Shown here: positions 1-7,298 of the stretch, one piece after another
Layout: the number at the start of each line of letters is the position of its first letter
Position numbering within the stretch: the stretch's first letter is position 1
From: Bifidobacterium mellis
Lineage (GTDB): Bacteria > Actinomycetota > Actinomycetes > Actinomycetales > Bifidobacteriaceae
DNA length: 64,000 bases
Direction of reading: 5' to 3'
Assembly (NCBI RefSeq): GCF_000967265.1
Contig: NZ_KQ033885.1
Location: forward strand, 911,538-975,537
Position numbers and translations under genes: made by a program
The notes under the pieces: model-generated
Databases searched by the model: none
The model's input: the letters and a program-made list of their open reading frames with translations, nothing else
Told to the model about the DNA's origin: nothing

Positions 1-1438
1 CGAGTTCAGCTTCATCCAGCCCGACGGCTCCTACAAGGAGGACGTCGAGGGTCTGGCTGCCGTCCTGGAGAAGGCCGAGCAGGTCACCGACCGGCCCAAG
101 TTCATCAAGGTGGACACCCTGATGGCCTGGCCCACCCCCGGCAAGACCAACGATCCTTCAGCCCACGGCTCAGCCCTGGGCGCCGAGGCCGTCGCCGGCC
201 TGAAGAAGACCCTGGGCTACGACCCTGAGCAGAGCTTCCAGATTGACGAGGAGGCCCTGGCTCACGCCCGCGAGGTCGCCCAGCGCGGTCTGGCCGCCCA
301 CAAGGACTGGGACGAGAAGTACCAGGCCTGGCGCAAGGCCAACCCCGACAAGGCCGACCTCTACGACCGCATCCATGCCGGCAAGCTGCCCGAGGGCTTC
401 GACAAGGCCCTGGACGACCTGGAGGCTGGCTTCGAGCCCGGCTCCAAGGTGGCCACCCGCAAGGCCTCCGGCGCAGTCATCAACGCCCTGGCCCCCATCA
501 TGCCCGAGCTCTGGGGAGGATCCGCCGATCTGGGCGGCTCCAACAACACCAACATCAACGGTGCTGTCTCCTTCGCCCCCGAGGCCGACAAGACCGTCCA
601 GTGGCCCAAGGCCAGCAAGTACGGCCGCCAGCTGCACTTCGGCGTGCGCGAGTTCGGCATGGGTGCCATCACCAACGGCATCCTGCTGGGTTCGGACACC
701 AGGCCCTACAACGGGACCTTCTTCCAGTTCAGCGACTATGAGCGCCCCTCGGTGCGCCTGGCCGCCCTGATGGACATCCCCAACCTGTATGTGTGGACCC
801 ACGACTCCGTGGCCCTGGGCGAGGATGGCCCCACCCACCAGCCCATCGAGCACCTGACCGCCGTGCGCGCCATCCCCCAGATGGAGGTTGTGCGCCCGGC
901 CGACCAGTACGAGACCGCTGAGGCCTACCGCGCCTTCTTCGAGAAGGACAACACCCACCCCACGGCCATGATCCTGACCAGGCAGGGCGTGCCCACCCTG
1001 GAGGGGACCAAGGCCAAGGCCCGCGAAGGCGTGCGCAAGGGCGCCTACGTGCTGGTCGACACCGAGGGCCAGCCGGATGTGCTGATCATGGCCTCCGGCT
1101 CCGAGGTGCAGCACGCTGTGGCCGCCTCCAAGACCCTGGCCGAGCAGGGCGTCAAGGCCCGCGTCATCTCCGTGCCCTCGCTGGAGTGGTTCGAGGAGCA
1201 GGACGACGAGTACAAGGAAGCCGTTCTGCCCGCCTCCGTCAAGGCCCGCGTCTCCGTTGAGGCCGGACTGGCCACACCCTGGTACAAGTACCTGGGCAGC
1301 TATGGCAAGCCCGTCTCCATCGAGCAGTTCGGCCTGCAGGGTAGCGGCGACGAGAACATGCGCGACCTGGGCATCACCGCCGATCATGTGGTCGAAGCAG
1401 CACAGGCCTCCCTGGAGGAAGTCCGTCGGGCCCGCTGA
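1..1438 (+). CDS. tkt: Transketolase, C-terminal part (5' end outside window)
   Basis: Thiamine-diphosphate enzyme moving two-carbon ketol units between sugar phosphates; in bifidobacteria it works with transaldolase to feed the phosphoketolase (bifid) shunt. The open frame runs from base 2 with no start in the window, giving the last 478 residues of a protein that is usually about 700 long. Visible family motifs are the pyrimidine-domain segment REFGMGAI with the catalytic Glu that activates the cofactor, and HDSVALGEDGPTHQPIEHL. The C-terminal transketolase domain follows (SLEWFEEQ, SIEQFGLQGSGDE). It is followed by a hairpin at 1459-1484 and then tal on the same strand, as usual in this genus. 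Confidence 0.97.
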   Translation, partial: EFSFIQPDGSYKEDVEGLAAVLEKAEQVTDRPKFIKVDTLMAWPTPGKTNDPSAHGSALGAEAVAGLKKTLGYDPEQSFQIDEEALAHAREVAQRGLAAHKDWDEKYQAWRKANPDKADLYDRIHAGKLPEGFDKALDDLEAGFEPGSKVATRKASGAVINALAPIMPELWGGSADLGGSNNTNINGAVSFAPEADKTVQWPKASKYGRQLHFGVREFGMGAITNGILLGSDTRPYNGTFFQFSDYERPSVRLAALMDIPNLYVWTHDSVALGEDGPTHQPIEHLTAVRAIPQMEVVRPADQYETAEAYRAFFEKDNTHPTAMILTRQGVPTLEGTKAKAREGVRKGAYVLVDTEGQPDVLIMASGSEVQHAVAASKTLAEQGVKARVISVPSLEWFEEQDDEYKEAVLPASVKARVSVEAGLATPWYKYLGSYGKPVSIEQFGLQGSGDENMRDLGITADHVVEAAQASLEEVRRAR

Positions 1439-1458
1439 ACCCGGCATCGTGATCAATC

Positions 1459-1484
1459 GGGGGCCGTCCGCGACGCCGGCCCCC
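1459..1484 (+). terminator. Hairpin after tkt
   Basis: An 8-bp GC-only stem (1459-1466 with 1477-1484, GGGGGCCG/CGGCCCCC) begins 21 nt after the tkt stop. Only a short mixed C/T stretch follows, not a clean T run, so termination may be partial and tal could be read through. A second small stem (GCCCG/CGGGC) lies near 1499-1515. Confidence 0.5.
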
Positions 1485-1593
1485 TCCCCTGCAGGAGCGC
1501 CCGAAACGCGGGCCTGCGGGAATACAGCAACAGACTTCCCGGTAGTGCATAGTGAATGTGATTCCATCGGGAACCCAAATAAGGAGTGACAAG

Positions 1594-2703
1594 ATGGCAG
1601 AAAATGCAAACACCCAGCGCACCAGCGATTCAGGTGTCTCGATCTGGTTGGACGATCTGAGCCGCACCCGCATCGAGTCGGGCAATCTGCAGCAACTGAT
1701 CGCCGAGCGCAATGTGGTGGGTGTGACCACCAACCCCTCGATTTTCCAGAAGGCCCTGAGCCAGGTGGGTCCCTATGACGAACAGCTCAAGCAGCTGGGC
1801 CGCATCCCCGTTGAGCAGGCCGTCCGCGAGCTGACCACCACCGATGTACGCAACGCCACCGACATCTTCCGCGAGGTCGCCGAGAAGACCGACTATGTGG
1901 ATGGACGCGTCTCCATCGAGGTCGATCCTCGTCTGGCCCACAACACCGAGGAGACCGAGAAGCAGGCCGAAGAGCTTTGGAACAAGGTCGATCGTCCCAA
2001 CGCCATGATCAAGATCCCCGCCACCCTGGAGGGCCTGCCTGCCATCACCGCAACCCTGGCCAAGGGCATCTCGGTCAACGTGACCCTGATCTTCTCCCTG
2101 GAGCGCTACAAACAGGTCATCGACGCCTTCATCGAGGGCATGGTCCAGGCCGACAAGAACGGCCATGACCTGAAGCACATGGGCTCGGTCGCCTCCTTCT
2201 TCGTCTCCCGCGTGGACACTGCGGTTGACAAACTGCTGGAGGCCAACGGCTCTGACGAGGCCAAGTCCCTGGAGGGCAAGGCCGCTGTTGCCAACGCCCG
2301 CCTGGCCTACGAGCTCTTCGAGAAGGCCTTCGACAGCGATCCCCGCTGGGCCGACCTGGAAGCCAAGGGCGCCAAGCGTCAGCGTCCGCTCTGGGCCTCC
2401 ACCGGCACCAAGAACGCCGCCTACTCCGACTGCAAGTACGTGGACGAGCTGGTGGCCCCTGACGTAGTCAACACCATGCCTGAGAAGACCCTGAACGCTC
2501 TGGCCGATCACGGCAACGGCGCTCCCTCGGTCAAGGGCACCTACGAGGAGAGCCACCAGGTGATGCAGAAGCTGGCAGACCTGGGCATCAACATCAAGGA
2601 TGTGACCGACAAGCTGGAGGCCGATGGCGTCGCCGCCTTCATCGACTCCTGGGATTCGGTCCTCTCCGACGTGCAGAAGGGCATCGACCGCGTCAACGGC
2701 TGA
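1594..2703 (+). CDS. tal: Transaldolase
   Basis: Transfers a dihydroxyacetone unit between sugar phosphates; partner of transketolase in the non-oxidative pentose phosphate reactions that supply the bifid shunt. 369 residues, the length of the actinobacterial transaldolase subfamily. GVTTNPSIFQKAL near the N terminus and the MIKIPAT segment with the Schiff-base Lys are visible, as is LIFSLERY. The ATG at 1594 is preferred over the in-frame start at 1552 because AAGGAG at 1581-1586 sits 7 nt upstream of it. It ends just before the strong convergent terminator shared with cpfC. Confidence 0.96.
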   Translation: MAENANTQRTSDSGVSIWLDDLSRTRIESGNLQQLIAERNVVGVTTNPSIFQKALSQVGPYDEQLKQLGRIPVEQAVRELTTTDVRNATDIFREVAEKTDYVDGRVSIEVDPRLAHNTEETEKQAEELWNKVDRPNAMIKIPATLEGLPAITATLAKGISVNVTLIFSLERYKQVIDAFIEGMVQADKNGHDLKHMGSVASFFVSRVDTAVDKLLEANGSDEAKSLEGKAAVANARLAYELFEKAFDSDPRWADLEAKGAKRQRPLWASTGTKNAAYSDCKYVDELVAPDVVNTMPEKTLNALADHGNGAPSVKGTYEESHQVMQKLADLGINIKDVTDKLEADGVAAFIDSWDSVLSDVQKGIDRVNG

Positions 2704-2727
2704 GCGCCTGACTGACAGTCGCTGCCA

Positions 2728-2779
2728 ATAATAATTGTGCCCCCGTCCGGCTCAAACCGCACGGGGGCACAATTATTAT
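2728..2779. terminator. Bidirectional terminator between tal and cpfC
   Basis: A perfect 19-bp inverted repeat (2728-2746 and 2761-2779) encloses a 14-nt loop. The GC core (GTGCCCCCGT) is flanked by AT-rich ends (ATAATAATT), so either strand gives a GC hairpin followed by a T-rich tail. It lies between the convergent stop codons of tal and cpfC. Confidence 0.92.
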
Positions 2780-2807
2780 CTCAACTATATTTCAAGCAGA
2801 GGTGTGA

Positions 2808-3731
2808 CTACTCTGCCTTGGCCTCCTCGACCACCTGCCGCAGGGTGGCGATCAGAGCTGGGCTGTCGTTGGGCATGTTCAGCCTGGTCAGGGTGCCGCC
2901 GGCGGACTCGATGGCCTTGGCCAGCTCCATGTCCACGTCGTAGCAGATCTCCAGGTTGTCGGCGATGAATCCGATGGAGGCGGAGACAATGGTCTTCATG
3001 CCGCTCTCGGTGATCAGATCCTTGGCCACGGTGACGAAATCAGGCCCGATCCAGGGCTCCTCGGTGCGGCCTGCCGACTGCCAGGCCAGTATGTACTGGT
3101 CCTCATTGAGACCGGCTGCCCGGGCCACGGCATTGGACAGACCGATGACCTCATCCTTGTAGGGGTCCCCTCCCTGGATGATGCGCAGGGGCAGGGAGTG
3201 GGCGCTGAAGATCACCTTGGTGTCCGGCCGGTCGGTCAGATCCTTCTTGGCTACCAGCTGGTCGCTCCAGAAGTGGATCAGCTCCTGGTGGTTCCACCAG
3301 GACCGGACCGGCAGGTACTCCATGCCCGGATGGGCCTCGATGGCCTTGCGGGCGCGGTTGTGGTAGTCCTCGCTCGAATAGGAGGAGTACTGCGGGGCCA
3401 GCGGCAGGCCGATCACCCTGGTGATGCCATCGGCGGCGATCTGGTCGACCGCATCCTGGATGAAGGGGGTGATGTACTTCAGCCCCTCGTAGACCTTGTA
3501 GGCGCCGGGATGGGCCTTGTCCAGCGCAGCCTGGAGGCCGTCGCGCTGGGCCGTGGTGATCCTGGCCAGGGGCGAGGGCAGACCGATGGCCTTGTAGCGG
3601 CCGACCAGCTGGTCCATGAGCGGCTTGGGCGGCTCCTGCCCATGGCGGATGTTGGTGTAGTACCCCCTGATGTCGGACTCCTGGTAGGGGGTGCCGTAAG
3701 CCATGAGGAGGACTGCTGTAGGTTCAGTCAT
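2808..3731 (-). CDS. cpfC: Coproporphyrin ferrochelatase (Bacillota-type)
   Basis: Inserts Fe(II) into coproporphyrin III to give coproheme, the penultimate step of the coproporphyrin-dependent heme pathway. 307 residues. The family motif FSAHSLP carries the metal-binding His (His178) and ADNLEICYD carries the conserved Glu (Glu261); AYGTP at 11-15 matches the Tyr12/13 region of the B. subtilis enzyme. There is a single Cys (263), so the four cysteines that bind a [2Fe-2S] cluster in many actinobacterial ferrochelatases are absent. Recalled comparison makes it closer to B. subtilis HemH (YGTPY..D...YYT.IR.G) than to actinobacterial forms. The ATG at 3731, behind GAAAGAAG, is preferred over an in-frame TTG at 3737; it overlaps the end of the MFS gene by 8 nt, implying translational coupling. 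Confidence 0.93.
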   Translation of the reverse strand: MTEPTAVLLMAYGTPYQESDIRGYYTNIRHGQEPPKPLMDQLVGRYKAIGLPSPLARITTAQRDGLQAALDKAHPGAYKVYEGLKYITPFIQDAVDQIAADGITRVIGLPLAPQYSSYSSEDYHNRARKAIEAHPGMEYLPVRSWWNHQELIHFWSDQLVAKKDLTDRPDTKVIFSAHSLPLRIIQGGDPYKDEVIGLSNAVARAAGLNEDQYILAWQSAGRTEEPWIGPDFVTVAKDLITESGMKTIVSASIGFIADNLEICYDVDMELAKAIESAGGTLTRLNMPNDSPALIATLRQVVEEAKAE

Positions 3732-5121
3732 CAGCAACTTCTTTCTGTGAAAATGGAATGCAGTATGTCAGGCCGATATTGACCAGGGCTATGACGATGA
3801 CCACCAGGAACATGTTCCTGTAGGAGGCCAGCCCGGCCTGTCCACCCGCCTTGCCCAGCTCAATGGCCGAGGCGAAGAGCAGGGGGGCGATGGTGGTGCC
3901 GATCTTCTTGCAGGCCGACAGCCCGCCGATGGCCTGCATGCGGTTCTCGGGCCCGGCCAGCCTTCCGGCGATGACCTGGAGCGGCGAGGACATCATGGAG
4001 CCCATGCCGACCCCCATCAGGAAGGACAGGACCATGAAGAGCTGCAGATTGTGCAGGGTCAGGGTGATCACCAGGGCCATCAGGCCTATCAGCGATGAGG
4101 AGAAGACGAGCGTGGTCCGGTAGCCGAACTTGTCGACCAGGAGACCGCCCAGCCAGGACCCGACCACGGAGCCGAGCCCGACGCCGACCATGACCATGCC
4201 GGCCGAGCGGACCGGGAGCCCGAAGACGGAGTGGACATAGGTCGGAATGTAGACGAAGAGGGAGAAGAACATGCCTCCCAGCGTTCCCAGCAGCAGGGTG
4301 AGCCCGTAGGAGGGCAGCTTCAGCAGGCGGATGGGCAGGAAGGGCATGGTTTCCTTTGAACCGCCCAGATTGCGCTCATGCACCAGGAAGACCGCGCCGG
4401 CCACCACTGTGACCAGGAAGCACCCGATGATCAGGGCCAGATAGGCGGTTCCGTACTGGAGGAAGGTGATCGCCACCATCAGCAGTGCCAGGGCGATGCT
4501 GAAGGAGCCCAGGCCCAGGTAGTCGGTCTTCCAGGCGCGGTCGGTCTGGGAGTCGCCCATCATGAACCAGGCCAGAATAAACAGGATGGCCAGGAAGGGC
4601 AGCATCATGAAGTAGTAGGCCCGCCATCCGTGGGTGATGCCCAGGAGCATGCCCGAAAGGACCGGGCTGACCATGGCGGAAAGGCCGGCGATGATGCCCA
4701 CCGTGGAGACCTTCCTGCCCTGGTTGTTCCTGCGGGCGCGCTGCAGAAGGACGTTCATGGACAGGACCATGATGCCGCTGTCTCCCAGGGACTGGATGAA
4801 CCGGCCCAGCAGCATGACCGCATAGTTGGGCGAGACCGCCGTCATCAGACATCCAAGGAACCAGAAGGCCAGCTCCCAGAGGAAGACCTTCCTGGTCCCG
4901 TGGGCGTCGGAAAGGTTGGAGGTGATGGGGGTGCCCACCACCAGTCCCAGGGTGTAGAGTCCGACCACCCAGGAGGAGCCCATGGTGGTCAGGCCGAAGG
5001 TCCGTGTGATGGACGGCAGCATGGTCGGCACCGCTCCCCCATCCAGCTGGGTGATGAAGACGATGACCATGAAGAACCATATGGGCGTGGAAAGGATCGA
5101 TCTTCTCTCTCTTGTCGACAT
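3724..5121 (-). CDS. MFS transporter, DHA2-like, inside the heme operon
   Basis: Integral membrane protein of 465 residues with about 14 hydrophobic segments, fitting the 14-helix drug:H+ antiporter group of the major facilitator superfamily. The loop LSDAHGTRKVFLWE after helix 2 is the family's motif A, and LLVDKFGYRTTLV is the matching loop in the second half. It begins 4 nt after the chdC stop and overlaps the cpfC start by 8 nt, so the three genes are surely co-expressed. The family alone would suggest multidrug export. The position between the two last heme-pathway enzymes suggests a porphyrin or heme substrate (import of coproporphyrin, or export of surplus porphyrin or heme); this is inference from context only. 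Confidence 0.85.
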   Translation of the reverse strand: MSTRERRSILSTPIWFFMVIVFITQLDGGAVPTMLPSITRTFGLTTMGSSWVVGLYTLGLVVGTPITSNLSDAHGTRKVFLWELAFWFLGCLMTAVSPNYAVMLLGRFIQSLGDSGIMVLSMNVLLQRARRNNQGRKVSTVGIIAGLSAMVSPVLSGMLLGITHGWRAYYFMMLPFLAILFILAWFMMGDSQTDRAWKTDYLGLGSFSIALALLMVAITFLQYGTAYLALIIGCFLVTVVAGAVFLVHERNLGGSKETMPFLPIRLLKLPSYGLTLLLGTLGGMFFSLFVYIPTYVHSVFGLPVRSAGMVMVGVGLGSVVGSWLGGLLVDKFGYRTTLVFSSSLIGLMALVITLTLHNLQLFMVLSFLMGVGMGSMMSSPLQVIAGRLAGPENRMQAIGGLSACKKIGTTIAPLLFASAIELGKAGGQAGLASYRNMFLVVIVIALVNIGLTYCIPFSQKEVADD

Positions 5122-5125
5122 GGTG

Positions 5126-5884
5126 TTACTGTCCCATCTGGTCCGTGAGCAGCCTGTCGATGCGCTCGGGATCGGTATGGGTGCCTACCAGGAAGTAGGG
5201 GAATTCGCCGTAGATGGAACTGGCTTCGATGTAGCGCATCTCGGTGACGATCTTCTTGAATTGGACAGGGTCGTCGGCGAAGAGCGTGACACCCCACTCG
5301 TAATCGTCCAGGCCGATGGAACCCGTCAGGATGATGGAGACCTTGCCGGCGTAGGAACGGCCGATCTTGCCATGGTCGTGCATGTAGGCCTTGCGCTGGT
5401 CGTAGGGCAGCGTGTACCAGTTGGCTCCGGGCACACGGGTCTTCGACATGGGGTAGAAGCAGATGTAGGGCTTGTCGGGCGTCTTGGGATGCAGGCTGGC
5501 ATTGACGTAGGACCAGCCACGGTCCGTGGTCGGCTTGCCCGAGTAGAGGCCCACCTCGGTGACCGACACATAGGAGATGGTCGGCTCCAGGTAATCGGAC
5601 AGGCGCAGCTTCTCCAGGGAGGTCTCGACCTCCTGCAGCTGATCCAGGGTCTCCCTGAGGACCATCAGGCCCAGGTCGGCCTTCTGCCCGTTGACCTGGC
5701 ACCAGTAATGGCTTCCCTTGCCCTGGGACTGGACCTCGTCCAGTTGTGCGGCCAGGGCCTTGAACTCATCCAGGCATTCCCGGCGTTCGTCCTGGGGCAC
5801 TCGGCGCCACTTGGCCCAATCGATTTTCCAGAAGAGGTGAAGGCAAAACCAGCCCTCCAGACTCGGTGCAGCTTGCTCAGCCAT
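5126..5884 (-). CDS. chdC: Coproheme decarboxylase (HemQ/ChdC, chlorite-dismutase family)
   Basis: Oxidatively decarboxylates two propionates of coproheme with H2O2 to give heme b, the last step of the coproporphyrin-dependent pathway. 252 residues, typical of the Bacillota form. Seen: CFYPM with the radical-forming Tyr (Tyr144), HGKIGRSYAGKV with the proximal heme His (His171), DDYEWGVTLF, and MRYIEASS with the Arg217/Ser222 pair that binds propionates. The position of the distal Gln of Listeria and Geobacillus enzymes is Ile184 here. The ATG at 5884 (MAEQ), 7 nt after AAAGGAAG, is chosen over the upstream start at 5920, which lacks a ribosome site. First gene of the chdC-MFS-cpfC operon. 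Confidence 0.94.
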   Translation of the reverse strand: MAEQAAPSLEGWFCLHLFWKIDWAKWRRVPQDERRECLDEFKALAAQLDEVQSQGKGSHYWCQVNGQKADLGLMVLRETLDQLQEVETSLEKLRLSDYLEPTISYVSVTEVGLYSGKPTTDRGWSYVNASLHPKTPDKPYICFYPMSKTRVPGANWYTLPYDQRKAYMHDHGKIGRSYAGKVSIILTGSIGLDDYEWGVTLFADDPVQFKKIVTEMRYIEASSIYGEFPYFLVGTHTDPERIDRLLTDQMGQ

Positions 5885-6064
5885 GAGCACTTCCTTTCGC
5901 TTGCTTAGCTTGCACGGCATTGTGTGATGCGCCGCTCATCCGGCACACCGTTTCCACCTTATCCGTTGAGCGACTGAATCGTTGGATTATCGGTGCATAG
6001 TGAATGACATATTGTGGTAATAGTCAAGGACTATAGGTCTTGAACCAAAGTCGTCCGGATATGG
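5885..6064 (-). promoter_or_regulatory. Leader and probable promoter region of the heme operon
   Basis: About 180 nt of non-coding sequence between chdC and the secG terminator must hold the operon's promoter. On the minus strand a TTGACT hexamer lies at 6027-6022 but no good -10 stands 16-18 nt from it. TTCAAG with TATTAC 16 nt downstream is an alternative. An imperfect inverted repeat (TGAC..TATT / AATA..GTCA, 6005-6026) overlaps this zone and could bind a regulator. None of this is decisive. Confidence 0.35.
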
Positions 6065-6088
6065 AAAAACCCCGGTCGATGCCGGGGT
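6065..6088 (-). terminator. Terminator of the pgk-tpiA-secG group
   Basis: On the minus strand, a 7-bp stem (ACCCCGG / CCGGGGT, 6069-6088 with a 6-nt loop) is followed directly by TTTTT (6069-6065). It lies 29 nt beyond the secG stop. Classic intrinsic terminator. Confidence 0.9.
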
Positions 6089-6116
6089 CGGGTATTTCAG
6101 GTATTGTCTGTCGGAA

Positions 6117-6365
6117 TCAGGCCAGCTTGTACTTGGAAATGAGATCCAAGGCGATGATGATGGCCACCCAGATCAGGGCCACGATAATGGTCAGACGATT
6201 CAGGTTCTTCTCGGCTGCGCCCGAGGTGCCGGCGTTGGAGCCGATTCCACCGCCGAACATATCGGACAGGCCGCCGCCCTTGCCCTTGTGCAACAGAATC
6301 AGCATGGTCAGCAATATGCTGGCGAGGATGACGACGATTTGAAGCACAATCTTGACAATGGCCAC
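6117..6365 (-). CDS. secG: Preprotein translocase subunit SecG
   Basis: Small subunit of the SecYEG protein-export channel in the cytoplasmic membrane. 82 residues with two hydrophobic helices (about 6-28 and 58-77), joined by the glycine-rich loop HKGKGGGLSDMFGGG that marks the family. The GTG start at 6365 is chosen because GGAGG ends 8 nt upstream; an ATG between them is out of frame. It follows tpiA on the minus strand, as in other bifidobacteria, and ends before the terminator at 6065-6088. Confidence 0.93.
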   Translation of the reverse strand: MAIVKIVLQIVVILASILLTMLILLHKGKGGGLSDMFGGGIGSNAGTSGAAEKNLNRLTIIVALIWVAIIIALDLISKYKLA

Positions 6366-6425
6366 GGCACATACCTCCACGTAAGGAACTGGAAACAAGT
6401 ATACATACACCCGTCGAAAAACGCA

Positions 6426-7208
6426 TCAGCCCTTGGCGGCCAGTCGCACAATCCGCGCGAACTCCTCCACATCCAGGGAGGCGCCGCCCACCAGAAAGCC
6501 GTCCACGTCCGGCTGGGTGATCATCTGGGAGGCGTTCTTGGAGGTGACCGAGCCGCCGTAGAGGATGCGCACGGCCTGGCCGGCAGACTCTCCGAACTTG
6601 CCTGAAATGTGATCGCGGATGGCCCGGGCGGCCTGCTGGGCGGTATCCGGAGTGGCCACCATACCGGTGCCGATGGCCCAGACCGGCTCGTAGGCCACGA
6701 TCAGGTTGTCCATGTCCTCCTTGGCCAGGTCTCGGGTGACATCGTTGACCTGACCAACGGCGAAGTCAAGCTGGATGCCTTGGCGACGCTCCTCGTAGCT
6801 CTCCCCCACGCAGAGGATGGGCTTCATGTCCGCAGCCAGGACGGCCCGGACCTGGTCGACGATGTTGGCATCGTCCTCGGGATGGTACTTGCGCCGCTCG
6901 GAATGGCCCACTATGACGTAACTGCAGCCCAGTTGGGCCAGCATGTCGGCGGACACATCCCCGGTAAAGGCCCCCTGTGCGGTGACGGAGACGGCCTGCG
7001 CCCCGTATTCGATGGGCAGGTTGTCGGCCTCCACCAGCACCTGGACGGAACGCAGGGCGGTGAAGGCGGGCATGAGAGCCACCTGGCAGCGCCTGCGGTC
7101 GAAATGGGCGTCGCGCAGGAGCCAGGCCAGCTTCTGCACGAAATAGGTGGCTTCCAGGTGGTCGAAGTTCATCTTCCAATTGCCGGCCACCAGGGGAATG
7201 CGTGCCAT
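6426..7208 (-). CDS. tpiA: Triosephosphate isomerase
   Basis: Interconverts dihydroxyacetone phosphate and glyceraldehyde 3-phosphate in the lower glycolytic part of the bifid shunt. 260 residues, a normal length for this TIM barrel. Motifs: AGNWKMN with the catalytic Lys, VIVGHSERR with the electrophilic His, and AYEPVWAIGTG with the catalytic Glu; the phosphate-binding YGGSV is near the C terminus. The ATG at 7208 (MARIPL) has GAAAGG 7 nt upstream, so the slightly longer in-frame start at 7223 is rejected. Lies between pgk and secG. Confidence 0.97.
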   Translation of the reverse strand: MARIPLVAGNWKMNFDHLEATYFVQKLAWLLRDAHFDRRRCQVALMPAFTALRSVQVLVEADNLPIEYGAQAVSVTAQGAFTGDVSADMLAQLGCSYVIVGHSERRKYHPEDDANIVDQVRAVLAADMKPILCVGESYEERRQGIQLDFAVGQVNDVTRDLAKEDMDNLIVAYEPVWAIGTGMVATPDTAQQAARAIRDHISGKFGESAGQAVRILYGGSVTSKNASQMITQPDVDGFLVGGASLDVEEFARIVRLAAKG

Positions 7209-7236
7209 ACCAGACCTTTCCATCCGCGCAACAACA

Positions 7237-7281
7237 GCAATGCCGGGCCGCCGGATGCGAAACCCGGTGACCCGGCATTGC
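7237..7281 (-). other. Inverted repeat between pgk and tpiA
   Basis: An 11-bp perfect stem (GCAATGCCGGG / CCCGGCATTGC) encloses a 23-nt loop that contains further short pairs. Neither side is followed by a T run, so this may be an mRNA-stabilising or processing hairpin between two cotranscribed glycolytic genes rather than a full terminator. Confidence 0.5.
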
Positions 7282-7298
7282 CCGTCTGTCTGCCGATT

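Noticed and set aside
170-1609. 479-residue open frame on the minus strand across tkt
   Set aside because: Low-complexity Gly/Val/Leu/His composition typical of antisense frames in GC-rich genes; no family resemblance and it covers the clear transketolase frame.
1545-6006. Identical 14-nt word gtgcatagtgaatg upstream of tal (1545-1558) and chdC (5993-6006)
   Set aside because: Several shared 14-mers are expected by chance in 64 kb, and the word has different orientation relative to the two genes.
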